Shown here in pieces: positions 1 to 7,930 of a stretch of 64,000 nt of DNA. The translations under genes were made by a program, and so were the position numbers. Within the stretch, counting starts at the first letter, position 1. Every line of letters starts with the position of its first letter. The notes under the pieces are model-generated. The model was not told where the DNA came from. It saw only the letters and a program-made list of their open reading frames with translations, and searched no databases. This DNA comes from Pseudomonas viridiflava (lineage in GTDB: Bacteria > Pseudomonadota > Gammaproteobacteria > Pseudomonadales > Pseudomonadaceae): NCBI RefSeq assembly GCF_900602065.1, contig NZ_UWFN01000181.1, positions 62,001-126,000 of the forward strand. Reading direction: 5' to 3'.

Positions 1-1
1 G

Positions 2-352
2 GCTATTGTCGGGCTTATGGTCGGCTTGATGATCGGCCGGCTGACCGAGCCTGCTCCGCTTGAGCTTTTACAAATCGAAGAGCGACCTACAGGCCTCGCC
101 TTGTGGTTCAACCGTGATCCGGAGGTTTTGCCTGAGCATGTGGATGGCACATTTGCCCTGCGGTTTACGGCAAAGGGTCAGCCATGGCGTGGGCAACTGA
201 AAGTCGACGGGAAGGATGTGCGCTGGAGGCTGGAGCGAGACAAGAGGGATTTGCTGCTGACTCTGCTAGCGGCCCGCCCGCTTCACGGTGACTTGCACGG
301 TGAGAAGCTGGACGGGCGCTGGAGACTGGAGGTCAGTCTCCGAGAGGAATAA
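2..352 (+). CDS. Small membrane-anchored protein, 5' end outside window
   Basis: The reading frame is open from the first bases of the window. Before the internal ATG at 17 it encodes a hydrophobic stretch (AIVGLMVGLMIG) that looks like the end of an N-terminal membrane segment, so the true start is probably upstream of the window. The remaining 100 or so residues are soluble, rich in Arg, Leu and Trp, and end LEVSLREE. I do not recognise a family and can assign no function. It is followed by about 900 bases without a gene. Confidence 0.6.
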   Translation, partial: AIVGLMVGLMIGRLTEPAPLELLQIEERPTGLALWFNRDPEVLPEHVDGTFALRFTAKGQPWRGQLKVDGKDVRWRLERDKRDLLLTLLAARPLHGDLHGEKLDGRWRLEVSLREE

Positions 353-741
353 AAGAGGGGAATCCCCGGCCTGCCTGTACCAAGGTCCCCAAAACTGGTG
401 ATACGGAACCTATTGCAGGCGGCGTGCCAGTTTTGAAATTTCTTGTTTTAAAAAGTCCTGTCGTTGTGTTTTTAGCTGTTCAAAGCCCCATTCTGCGGGC
501 TTTCTGGCTGTTTCATAAATTTATCGCCATCACGTTCAGGGCCCATTCAGCCCCCCTGAGATTTTCCGCAGGACGTTTTGCTGTGTGTGAATCGCGCGTC
601 GTTATGGTGCAAAACATTCTGGTGATGCACGGTTTAACGACTTTTCCTGAGGGGTAGTGGCGACAACGGTTTTCGAGTTTTGTTCGCCTCATTCCCGGGA
701 GTGGTCTCGGAATGGGCCCCAAAATCGTCCGACAGAAGGTC

Positions 742-759
742 TTGAAACGACCGTTTCAA
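742..759. promoter_or_regulatory. Perfect inverted repeat, operator or hairpin
   Basis: TTGAAACG and CGTTTCAA are separated by two bases. The core TGAAAC/GTTTCA resembles LacI-family operators such as that of PtxS. A T-rich run (762-767) follows directly, so it could equally be a weak terminator-type hairpin. It lies 490 bases before the porin start. Confidence 0.35.
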
Positions 760-896
760 AGTTTTTTCGAGATAAATTTCAGGCGCATAGAGACAAGTGG
801 TGACAACTGTAACAATTGCCACTATACCCTGTGCGCCTCAATGATTTCGGGGGCTTGAGTGTTCATTGAGATGTTTCAGTTGTGCTGATTCTCTAG

Positions 897-915
897 AGCA
901 GGCGGCCTGCTTTTT
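897..915 (+). terminator. Candidate short intrinsic terminator
   Basis: AGCAGG, loop CGG, CCTGCT, then a run of T. No gene ends just before it, so if real it would terminate a non-coding transcript from the 353-890 region. The stem is only six pairs, so support is limited. Confidence 0.3.
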
Positions 916-1100
916 GCTGTCCGACGTACCAGTCAGAATGATCTGACGAATGGCAGTGAAATATTATTTAGGAATTAGTGAAACAGCTCGATACACTCAA
1001 GGACGGAAGGATCCGACATGGTGTGTGACATATAACCGATAGGTCTTAAAAGCTTAGTAATAATTCTTTTTCGATTTGTTGAATGTTCACTACCCTGCGA

Positions 1101-1118
1101 CCACCGATTCATCGGTGG
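1101..1118. promoter_or_regulatory. Perfect inverted repeat upstream of porin gene
   Basis: CCACCGAT, two bases, ATCGGTGG. The 2-base centre and lack of a T run favour a dimeric regulator site over a terminator. It lies 135 bases before the porin start codon. No regulator can be named. Confidence 0.4.
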
Positions 1119-1252
1119 CCATTGGTCTTGAGGCGCTGGTTAACCATTGGCTTCGGTCGGGTTTGGCGCTAACCGTAAATTTTTGGGTCAGAGCGCCCCA
1201 CGGGCCTCGGCACCAGAAATTATAAAAAATTAAGATTCACGAGGAGCGATTC

Positions 1253-2602
1253 ATGAAGAAGTCCACTCTGGCCCTGGCTGTAGCCTTCGGCGTTATGGCT
1301 CAGCAGGCTGGTGCAGCAGGTTTTCTGGAAGACAGCAAAGCGTCGATTAGCTCGCGTACGCTGTACTTCAACAACGATCAGCGCGAAGGTACTGTTGACC
1401 GCAACGAAGAAACCGCAACTGGTCTGAAATTCGACTATCTGTCCGGTTTCACGCAAGGCACCGTTGGTTTTGGTCTCGACGTCCAGGCGCTGGTAGGCAT
1501 CCACCTTGATGGCGGCCGTGGTCACCGCGCAAGTGCGTTGAACGGTGGCGTCACTCCTAGTGATACCGATGGTTCTGCTGTAGATGAGTGGTCTCGTCTG
1601 GGCGCTAACGCCAAGGCTCGTTTCTCCAAAACAGAACTGCGTCTGGGTAACGCTTTGGCACCGAACCTGCCAATCCTCGTTTCCAACGACGGTCGTTTGC
1701 TGCCAGCTGCTTACCAAGGCGGTATTGTTACTTCCAAAGAAATCGACAACGTCACTTTGACTGCTGGTCAGTTGAATGAGTCGATCGGCCGTGCGTCGAG
1801 CAACTGGACTGATCTGTCTGTTGCTGGCGGTACTGAAGGCAGCAACCAGTTCCGCTTCGCTGGTGGTGACTGGAAAGTCACTAAAGACCTGACCTTGCAG
1901 TACTACTACGCCAATCTGGAAGACTACTACAAGCAGCACTTCCTGGGTCTGGTACACGTATTCCCGATCTCTGAAGACCAATCGTTCAAGACTGACTTGC
2001 GCTACTTCAACAGCAGCAAAGATGGCAAGAATGGTGATGCTGGTTACATCTTCAACAACAACGGTGGCTACGCCAAGAACGCCAACGAAGTTGATAACCA
2101 AACCTGGTCCGCGATGTTCACCTATAGCTTGGGTGGCAACGCATTCATGCTCGGTCACCAACAGGTCGGCGACGACGGCGGCATGGTTTTCCTGAACCAG
2201 GGCAGCGTTACCAAGAACGGCACCAACATTAACGAAGGTAACGGTGGCTCCAGTGTTTATCTCTTCACTGATGCCATGATCAGCAACTTCACCCGTGCCG
2301 GTACTAACTCTACTTTTGGTCAGTACTCGTATGACTTCGCGCGCGCTGGTGTTCCTGGCCTGAAGGCTTCTATTGCCTACATCCATGCTGAAGACATCAA
2401 AGGCACTGGTCCAACAGCGGGTCGCGAGTTCTCCGAGTGGGAACGTGACATGCGTATCGACTACGTGATTCAGAGCGGTCCGTTGAAAGGCTTCGGCACT
2501 ACTGTTCGTCACGGTTCGTACCGCGCTGATGCAGACTTGGCCGGCGCCACCGACGCCGATCAAACCCGTGTGATCTTCAACTACACCTACGCTTTCAAAT
2601 AA
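1253..2602 (+). CDS. OprD-family outer-membrane porin (OprE-like)
   Basis: A 449-residue outer-membrane beta-barrel. The signal peptide (MKKSTLALAVAFGVMAQQ) is cut after AGA, giving a mature start of AGFLEDSKAS, a pattern of the OprD/OprE group. The body has alternating aromatic strands (LQYYYANLEDYYKQ, RFAGGDWKVTKDL), and the protein ends in the aromatic strand VIFNYTYAFK expected for BAM-dependent insertion. OprD-family porins let small substrates such as amino acids and organic acids across the outer membrane; the substrate cannot be read from sequence. The start has a strong GAGGAG ribosome binding site. In P. aeruginosa oprE also lies near the spu genes, which supports the OprE-like assignment. 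A UUCG-loop terminator follows. Confidence 0.9.
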   Translation: MKKSTLALAVAFGVMAQQAGAAGFLEDSKASISSRTLYFNNDQREGTVDRNEETATGLKFDYLSGFTQGTVGFGLDVQALVGIHLDGGRGHRASALNGGVTPSDTDGSAVDEWSRLGANAKARFSKTELRLGNALAPNLPILVSNDGRLLPAAYQGGIVTSKEIDNVTLTAGQLNESIGRASSNWTDLSVAGGTEGSNQFRFAGGDWKVTKDLTLQYYYANLEDYYKQHFLGLVHVFPISEDQSFKTDLRYFNSSKDGKNGDAGYIFNNNGGYAKNANEVDNQTWSAMFTYSLGGNAFMLGHQQVGDDGGMVFLNQGSVTKNGTNINEGNGGSSVYLFTDAMISNFTRAGTNSTFGQYSYDFARAGVPGLKASIAYIHAEDIKGTGPTAGREFSEWERDMRIDYVIQSGPLKGFGTTVRHGSYRADADLAGATDADQTRVIFNYTYAFK

Positions 2603-2620
2603 GCCTGGTCAGTTGAAAAG

Positions 2621-2647
2621 GAACCCCGCTTCGGCGGGGTTCTTTTT
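2621..2647 (+). terminator. Intrinsic terminator of the porin gene
   Basis: GAACCCCGC, TTCG tetraloop, GCGGGGTTC, then five T, starting 19 bases after the porin stop codon. Confidence 0.92.
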
Positions 2648-2769
2648 GCCTGAAATTTCATATCTCCAAACGCTATATCCAAAGCGTTATCTATTCTTTT
2701 TAATTTCTAGCGAAGGAGCGCAAAGTGGCTTCAATGAATTAGCAACCATCACAACAAGGAGCCACATCC

Positions 2770-3408
2770 ATGAGCTTGCGACTTGGCGATATCGCCCCTG
2801 ATTTTGAACAGGACTCCAGCGAAGGTCGTATTCAGTTTCACGAATGGCTGGGTAATAGCTGGGGTGTCCTGTTTTCCCACCCTGCTGACTTCACCCCGGT
2901 GTGCACCACCGAACTGGGATTCACCGCCAAGCTTAAAGACGAGTTCGCCAAGCGTGGTGTAAAAGCCATTGCACTGTCAGTGGACCCGGTTGATTCCCAC
3001 ATCAAGTGGATCGGCGATATCAACGAAACCCAGAACACCACTGTCAACTTCCCGATCCTGGCCGACGCTGACCGCAAAGTGTCCGAGCTGTACGACCTGA
3101 TCCACCCGAACGCCAGTGAAACCCTGACCGTGCGTTCTCTGTTCGTGATCGATCCGAACAAGAAGGTCCGGCTGACTATCACTTATCCGGCGAGCACCGG
3201 GCGCAACTTCAATGAGATCTTGCGGGTCATCGATTCCTTGCAACTGACCGACAACTACAAAGTCGCGACCCCCGCTAATTGGGTGGACGGCGATGAAGTA
3301 GTGATCGTGCCTTCGCTCAAGGATGAAGACGAGATCAAGCAACGCTTTCCTAAAGGCTACAGAGCCGTCAAGCCGTACCTGCGTCTGACGCCACAGCCTA
3401 ATCGCTGA
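2770..3408 (+). CDS. lsfA: 1-Cys peroxiredoxin LsfA
   Basis: A 212-residue peroxiredoxin of the Prdx6 (1-Cys) type. It reduces peroxides in the cytosol using the peroxidatic cysteine in PADFTPVC (C45). The C-terminal extension (VKPYLRLTPQP) is typical of the 1-Cys class, which is longer than AhpC-type enzymes. In Pseudomonas, LsfA is linked to sulfur starvation and oxidative stress and often lies beside ssu genes, as here. AAGGAG precedes the ATG by a normal spacing. It has its own terminator, so it is probably transcribed separately from ssuA. Confidence 0.92.
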   Translation: MSLRLGDIAPDFEQDSSEGRIQFHEWLGNSWGVLFSHPADFTPVCTTELGFTAKLKDEFAKRGVKAIALSVDPVDSHIKWIGDINETQNTTVNFPILADADRKVSELYDLIHPNASETLTVRSLFVIDPNKKVRLTITYPASTGRNFNEILRVIDSLQLTDNYKVATPANWVDGDEVVIVPSLKDEDEIKQRFPKGYRAVKPYLRLTPQPNR

Positions 3409-3439
3409 ATCACCCTTCCACGACAGATGGGGTTAGCTT

Positions 3440-3463
3440 GGGCCGATTCGTCGGCCCTTTTTT
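3440..3463 (+). terminator. Intrinsic terminator of lsfA
   Basis: GGGCCGA, TTCG loop, TCGGCCC, then six T, 31 bases after the lsfA stop. Confidence 0.9.
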
Positions 3464-3482
3464 ATGCCTTAAGTTCGACTTT

Positions 3483-3557
3483 CTGTAGGAGCTGCCGAAG
3501 GCTGCGATAGCGGTGCTTCAGGAAAATTGCCTTCGCAGCCTTCGGCAGCTCCTACAG
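3483..3557. repeat. REP doublet, family A
   Basis: Two inverted arms (GTAGGAGCTGCCGAAGGCTG and its complement) separated by a short spacer. Family A is recognised by the core GCTGCCGAAGGC. Confidence 0.9.
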
Positions 3558-3727
3558 ATAATCCAACAACTTCCTGCATATGCATTTAAAGAATAACCAA
3601 ATGAAAAAATAAGATTTATAGATATAAAAAATCACTGATATGGTCACTGCAATTCAACAAAACCCTCACACCTTACTCGTCCGCCAACGGGCCAGCAGGT
3701 GCCACTGAATTAGCAAAGGAGCGCGCC
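3558..3727. promoter_or_regulatory. AT-rich promoter region of the ssu operon
   Basis: About 100 bases at 3570-3660 are strikingly AT-rich compared with the surroundings, as expected for a regulated promoter. CysB-type control is plausible for sulfonate genes, but I could not identify a defined site. A GGAG ribosome binding site precedes ssuA. Confidence 0.45.
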
Positions 3728-4693
3728 ATGCGCACAGCTATTTTGCGTCAAGGTTTGGTCGCTCTGTTTGCCGCAGCGGTCGCCTTCGGCGCTGTTACCC
3801 AGGCTCAGGCCGAGACCTTGCGTATCGGTTATCAAAAGTACGGCACGCTGGTGCTGCTCAAGGCCAAAGGCACGCTGGAAAAGCGTCTCGCCGAGCAGGG
3901 CGTGCAAGTGCAATGGACCGAGTTCCCCGGTGGCCCGCAGCTGCTTGAAGGTCTGAACGTCGGCTCAATCGATTTCGGTGTGACGGGCGAAACGCCGCCG
4001 GTGTTTGCTCAGGCCGCGGGCGCTGATCTGGTGTATGTCGCCTACGAGCCGCCTGCGCCGACCAGTGAAGCGATCCTGATACCCAAGGATTCACCCATCA
4101 CCTCTGTGAAAGAGCTCAAAGGCAAGAAAGTCGTCCTCAACAAAGGCTCCAACGTGCATTACCTGTTGGTAAAAGCCCTTGAAGATGCGGGTCTGAAATA
4201 CACCGATATCCAGACCGTTTTCCTGCCTCCGGCCGATGCCCGTGCAGCGTTCGAGCGTGGCAGCGTGGATGCCTGGGTCATCTGGGATCCGTACCAGTCA
4301 GCTGCCGAGCAGCAACTGCAAGCGAAAACCCTGCGCGATGGCACCGGGATTGTGGATAACCACCAGTTCTATCTGGCAACCAAGCCTTACGCTCAGAAGA
4401 ATCCGAAAGTCATTCAGGCGCTGATTGAAGAAGTTCGCTCGGTCGGTGAGTGGTCCAAGGCTCACCCGGAAGAGGTGACCAAGCAAGTTGCACCGTTGCT
4501 CGGCTTGCCTGCGGATATCACCCTGACTTCGGTTAAGCGCCAAGGCTATGGAGCGTTGTTCCTGACGCCGCAAGTTGTGGCCTCTCAGCAAAAAATCGCT
4601 GATACGTTTTATCAGCTCAAGTTGATTCCAAAGCCGCTGAACATCGCGGATGTGGTCTGGACGCCGCCCGCCGCTGTCGCGAAAGCGCCGTAA
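3728..4693 (+). CDS. ssuA: Sulfonate ABC transporter, periplasmic binding protein SsuA
   Basis: A 321-residue binding protein with a signal peptide ending TQAQA-ETLRIGYQ. Family features are the aliphatic-sulfonate pattern VTGETPPVFAQAAGADLVYV and the segment WVIWDPYQSAAE. It delivers organosulfonates to the SsuBC importer under sulfate limitation. A normal ribosome binding site (AAAGGAG) precedes the ATG. In the usual Pseudomonas order ssuE lies before and ssuD after this gene. Here ssuA is preceded only by a REP and a promoter region and is followed 27 bases later by ssuC. The binding protein itself looks intact. Confidence 0.9.
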   Translation: MRTAILRQGLVALFAAAVAFGAVTQAQAETLRIGYQKYGTLVLLKAKGTLEKRLAEQGVQVQWTEFPGGPQLLEGLNVGSIDFGVTGETPPVFAQAAGADLVYVAYEPPAPTSEAILIPKDSPITSVKELKGKKVVLNKGSNVHYLLVKALEDAGLKYTDIQTVFLPPADARAAFERGSVDAWVIWDPYQSAAEQQLQAKTLRDGTGIVDNHQFYLATKPYAQKNPKVIQALIEEVRSVGEWSKAHPEEVTKQVAPLLGLPADITLTSVKRQGYGALFLTPQVVASQQKIADTFYQLKLIPKPLNIADVVWTPPAAVAKAP

Positions 4694-4720
4694 TCAGCCG
4701 GACCCTGAGGAGACAACTCC

Positions 4721-5518
4721 ATGAGCACTAGTGCTTCGCAACGAACAATCCAGCGCCTCGCGCCTTGGGCTCTGCCGATCCTGCTGCTGGCTATCTGGCA
4801 GCTGTCGGTCAGCGCCGGCTGGCTTTCCACCCGCATTCTGCCTGCGCCGAGCGCGGTTATTGAGGCGGGTGTCAACCTGGTATCCAGTGGTGAAATCTGG
4901 ACCCACCTGGCGATCAGCGGCTGGCGTGCCGGCCTTGGTTTCGCTATCGGTGGCGGTATCGGCCTGACCCTGGGCTTCATCACCGGCCTGTCGAAATGGG
5001 GCGAGCGCCTGCTGGACAGCTCGGTCCAGATGATCCGCAACATCCCGCACCTTGCGCTTATCCCGCTGGTGATCCTGTGGTTCGGGATCGATGAAACCGC
5101 CAAGATCTTTCTGGTCGCGCTGGGCACCCTGTTCCCGATTTACCTGAACACCTATCACGGGATTCGCAATATTGATCCTGCGTTGGTCGAGATGTCCCGC
5201 AGCTACGGCCTGTCCGGCTTCGCATTGTTCTGGCATGTGATCCTGCCGGGTGCGATGCCTTCGATTCTTGTAGGTGTGCGTTTCGCGCTGGGCTTCATGT
5301 GGCTGACGTTGATCGTCGCGGAAACCATTTCTGCCAGCTCCGGTATCGGTTATCTGGCAATGAATGCCCGGGAATTCCTGCAAACCGACGTCGTGGTACT
5401 GGCCATCGTGCTGTACGCAATATTGGGCAAGCTGGCCGACCTGGCAGCGCGTGGTCTGGAGCGTGTTTGCCTGCGCTGGCATCCGGCCTATCAAGTGACT
5501 AAAGGCGGTGCCGCATGA
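4721..5518 (+). CDS. ssuC: Sulfonate ABC transporter permease SsuC
   Basis: A 265-residue inner-membrane permease with about six hydrophobic segments and the binding-protein-dependent loop ([22 protein letters not shown]) that docks on the ATPase. Its length is normal for the TauC/SsuC family. It has a GAGGAG-like ribosome binding site and its stop overlaps the ssuB start (ATGA), indicating translational coupling. Confidence 0.92.
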   Translation: MSTSASQRTIQRLAPWALPILLLAIWQLSVSAGWLSTRILPAPSAVIEAGVNLVSSGEIWTHLAISGWRAGLGFAIGGGIGLTLGFITGLSKWGERLLDSSVQMIRNIPHLALIPLVILWFGIDETAKIFLVALGTLFPIYLNTYHGIRNIDPALVEMSRSYGLSGFALFWHVILPGAMPSILVGVRFALGFMWLTLIVAETISASSGIGYLAMNAREFLQTDVVVLAIVLYAILGKLADLAARGLERVCLRWHPAYQVTKGGAA

Positions 5519-6330
5519 GCAGTTTGAAACAGCAACAGCCTGCGCATCTGCTGCGTGGTATTCCTCTGGCGGTTCAACAGCTGAAGAAAGCGTTCGGCAG
5601 CCGTGAGGTGTTGAAGAACATCGACTTGCACATTCCTGCCGGGCAATTTGTCGCCGTGGTCGGGCGCAGCGGTTGTGGCAAAAGTACCTTGTTGCGTCTG
5701 CTGGCCGGGCTCGACAAACCTACTGCCGGGCAATTGTTGGCCGGTTCAGGTGCATTGGCTGACGCCCGTGAAGACACGCGACTCATGTTTCAGGAAGCAC
5801 GTCTGTTGCCCTGGAAAAAGATCATCGACAACGTCGGTCTTGGTCTCAGTGGCGACTGGCGCGGCAAAGCGCTGGAAGCCCTCGAAGCCGTTGGCTTGGC
5901 CGAGCGTGCCGAGGAGTGGCCTGCTGCGTTATCTGGTGGGCAAAAACAGCGTGTGGCATTGGCTCGTGCACTGATCCATCAGCCGCGCCTGTTATTACTC
6001 GATGAGCCACTGGGTGCGCTGGATGCCTTGACCCGTATCGAGATGCAGCAACTGATTGAAAACCTTTGGCGTAAACATGGCTTCACCGTGCTGCTGGTGA
6101 CCCATGACGTCAGCGAAGCCGTCGCGATTGCTGATCGCGTGATTCTTATCGAGGAAGGGCGTATCGGCCTGGACTTGCTGGTCGACCTGCCGCGCCCTCG
6201 CGCCAGAGGCTCGCATCGTCTGGCCAACCTGGAAGCGCAAGTGCTCGAACGAGTGCTGTCGTTGCCCGGCTCGCCCCCTGAACCTGATCCCGTTTCACCG
6301 CTGCCCACGCAATTGCGTTGGGCCAATTAA
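5515..6330 (+). CDS. ssuB: Sulfonate ABC transporter ATPase SsuB
   Basis: A 271-residue ATPase with Walker [10 protein letters not shown], signature [15 protein letters not shown], Walker [13 protein letters not shown] and switch His in LVTHDVSEA. It powers SsuC. It starts inside the ssuC stop codon. The C-terminal 35 residues are proline-rich and probably dispensable. The next gene, ssuF, follows after 39 bases. Confidence 0.93.
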   Translation: MSSLKQQQPAHLLRGIPLAVQQLKKAFGSREVLKNIDLHIPAGQFVAVVGRSGCGKSTLLRLLAGLDKPTAGQLLAGSGALADAREDTRLMFQEARLLPWKKIIDNVGLGLSGDWRGKALEALEAVGLAERAEEWPAALSGGQKQRVALARALIHQPRLLLLDEPLGALDALTRIEMQQLIENLWRKHGFTVLLVTHDVSEAVAIADRVILIEEGRIGLDLLVDLPRPRARGSHRLANLEAQVLERVLSLPGSPPEPDPVSPLPTQLRWAN

Positions 6331-6369
6331 CCGACCGTTAGACATCCGTCCCCATACAGGAAGATCACC

Positions 6370-6585
6370 ATGACTATTAAAGCCATCAACGTTCGTAACC
6401 AATTCAAAGGCACCATCAAGGAAATCGTCGAAGGCGACGTGCTGTCGGAAATCGACGTGCAGACTGCGTCGGGCATCGTGACTTCCGTGATCACCACCCG
6501 CTCGGTAAAAGAGCTGGAATTGGTGGTGGGCAGTGAAGTGATCGCGTTTGTGAAGTCCACCGAGGTTTCCATCGCCAAGCTGTGA
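6370..6585 (+). CDS. ssuF: TOBE-domain molybdopterin-binding protein SsuF
   Basis: A 71-residue single TOBE (Mop) domain. The motif sequence is ISARN-like: INVRNQFKGTIKEIVEG, then DVLSEIDVQTASGIVTSVIT and VIAFVKSTEVSIAKL. Such small proteins bind oxyanions such as molybdate. SsuF is the last gene of Pseudomonas ssu operons and is needed for use of some organosulfur compounds in P. putida; its exact role is unclear. AGGAAG precedes the ATG. A strong terminator follows, so this ends the operon. Confidence 0.9.
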   Translation: MTIKAINVRNQFKGTIKEIVEGDVLSEIDVQTASGIVTSVITTRSVKELELVVGSEVIAFVKSTEVSIAKL

Positions 6586-6601
6586 CCGATGCGCAAAAGA
6601 C

Positions 6602-6635
6602 AACCCCGGACGGTGAATGCCCTCCGGGGTTTTTT
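6602..6635 (+). terminator. Intrinsic terminator of ssu operon
   Basis: AACCCCGGA and TCCGGGGTT pair around a 12-base loop and are followed by a T run, 17 bases after the ssuF stop. Confidence 0.9.
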
Positions 6636-6676
6636 GTGTCTGACGACACCGCACTGTCGCGAAGCAAACTCGGTTT

Positions 6677-6767
6677 ATGTGGGAGCGGTGCTTGCCCGCG
6701 ATAAGAAAACCGCGATTTACCCTTCAGACCGAGTCGACCTTATCGCGGGCAAGCACCGCTCCCACAT
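6677..6767. repeat. REP doublet, family B
   Basis: Arms GTGGGAGCGGTGCTTGCCCG and complement, about 90 bases in all, between ssuF and the hydrolase gene. Family B is marked by GCGGTGCTTGCCCGCGAT. Confidence 0.92.
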
Positions 6768-6809
6768 TGAACCGAGTTGCCGCACCATAGCGCGGTGGCG
6801 ACGAAAAAC

Positions 6810-7649
6810 TCATCTGTGCTTGTGGATAAACGCACTGGCCTTCTCGGCGAACATCAGCGGTTGATCCTCCATCAGAAAATGACCCGCATTGTCGATGAGC
6901 TGCAATGTCGAGCCGGGGATGTCGCCGTGCAGTCGGTGGGCGTAACTCGATGGCTGCCATTCATCTTCGGTACCCCAAAGTATCTGCACCGGAATGTTCA
7001 GCTCGGGGAGGCGTTGCGCAAAGTCTTCGGTATAGCGCGAGTCGTAATGCGCGACCTGATTTTTATAGAAGCCCTGCTGGCCAATCAGCCTGGTTATCGG
7101 CGCCAGATAGGCTTCGAGTATGTCGCCCTCCATGATGCTCTTGTCGAAAACCGCCATTCGCAATTGCCGGATCATTAATTGCCGATGTTCGTCTGCGTCC
7201 ATTACGGCGTGTTCTGCGTAATGCGTGCGGATGTGCTGCCAGCTCGCGGACGGCCAGGAGTCATAGCTGACGATATCGGCGATGGTCAGCGACAAAAAAC
7301 GCTGCGGTGCTTCGATAGCCAACCGCAGTGCAATGCCTCCGCCAATGTCGTGGGCGATTACGTGCGTGCGCTCCAGGCCCCAATGCTCCAGCAACTGCTC
7401 CAACAGGATCCGTTGCGCCGCAACCGAAGTGTCCTGATCTTGCGGAAACTCCGAGGCGCCAAAGCCCAGCAAATCGAACAGGTGCACTTTGAGTCCGGCG
7501 GCTACCAGCACAGGGACGACGTTGCGCCAGATGATCGAATGCGCAGGCGTGCCGTGCAGCAGCACAACCGGCAGCCCTTCGCCGTGACAGCCTGTAGCGA
7601 TACGTCGTCCATCGATGATCACCTGTTGATTGAGCAGTGGATTGTTCAT
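6810..7649 (-). CDS. Alpha/beta hydrolase with aspartate nucleophile
   Basis: A 279-residue alpha/beta-fold hydrolase. The HGTP loop (residues 32-35) provides the oxyanion hole. The nucleophile elbow reads IAHDIGGG, putting Asp101 where esterases carry Ser. That is the arrangement of epoxide hydrolases and haloalkane or fluoroacetate dehalogenases. Acidic residues in LWGTEDEWQP and the histidine in NAGHFLMED complete a triad. No signal peptide is seen, so it is cytoplasmic. It is divergent from the LysR gene at 7931, which may regulate it. The substrate is unknown. Confidence 0.82.
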   Translation of the reverse strand: MNNPLLNQQVIIDGRRIATGCHGEGLPVVLLHGTPAHSIIWRNVVPVLVAAGLKVHLFDLLGFGASEFPQDQDTSVAAQRILLEQLLEHWGLERTHVIAHDIGGGIALRLAIEAPQRFLSLTIADIVSYDSWPSASWQHIRTHYAEHAVMDADEHRQLMIRQLRMAVFDKSIMEGDILEAYLAPITRLIGQQGFYKNQVAHYDSRYTEDFAQRLPELNIPVQILWGTEDEWQPSSYAHRLHGDIPGSTLQLIDNAGHFLMEDQPLMFAEKASAFIHKHR

Positions 7650-7775
7650 GAGCGTGTCTCCGGGACGTTGATGATGGATTCAGCGTATCGAAGGGGTTTC
7701 CATGACGCCAATGACAACTTATGCTGTTGAAATTCGATTTTTGTCATGTTTTGTTTAGGCGCTCGTTATCTGTCG

Positions 7776-7866
7776 CTGTGGGAGCGAATTCATTCGCGAA
7801 CGCGGTGGTTCTGAAAAATACCTTTTTATGACACACCGCGTTCGCGAATGAATTCGCTCCCACAGG
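7776..7866. repeat. REP doublet, family C
   Basis: Arms GTGGGAGCGAATTCATTCGC and complement, in the divergent gap between the hydrolase and LysR genes. Family C is marked by the EcoRI-like core GAATTCATTCGCGAA. Confidence 0.92.
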
Positions 7867-7930
7867 GCCGACAGTTTGCTGCCCGATAGCGCGTTCATCG
7901 ACATAGAGCCAGCCAGGCCATGGAGCAAAC

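Larger units (their letters stand above)
353..1252. other. 900-base non-coding leader upstream of the porin gene
   Basis: No convincing gene: the short open frames here have no ribosome binding site and no protein-like composition. The stretch holds two perfect 8-bp inverted repeats with 2-base centres (742-759 and 1101-1118), a small hairpin followed by five T (897-915), and AT-rich DNA just before the porin ribosome binding site. Its length and structure fit a regulatory region or a small RNA; neither is proven. Confidence 0.5.

Noticed and set aside
424-657. Short open frame in the porin leader region
   Set aside because: No ribosome binding site, Phe/Val-rich random composition, and it overlaps an equal-length frame on the other strand.
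742-767. Firm assignment as a LacI-type (PtxS) operator for the porin
   Set aside because: The centre differs from the PtxS site, it lies 490 bases away, and the T run allows a hairpin explanation; kept only as a candidate.
1220-2563. 447-codon open frame antisense to the porin gene
   Set aside because: It mirrors the porin codons and has no ribosome binding site; the plus-strand protein has signal peptide and barrel features.
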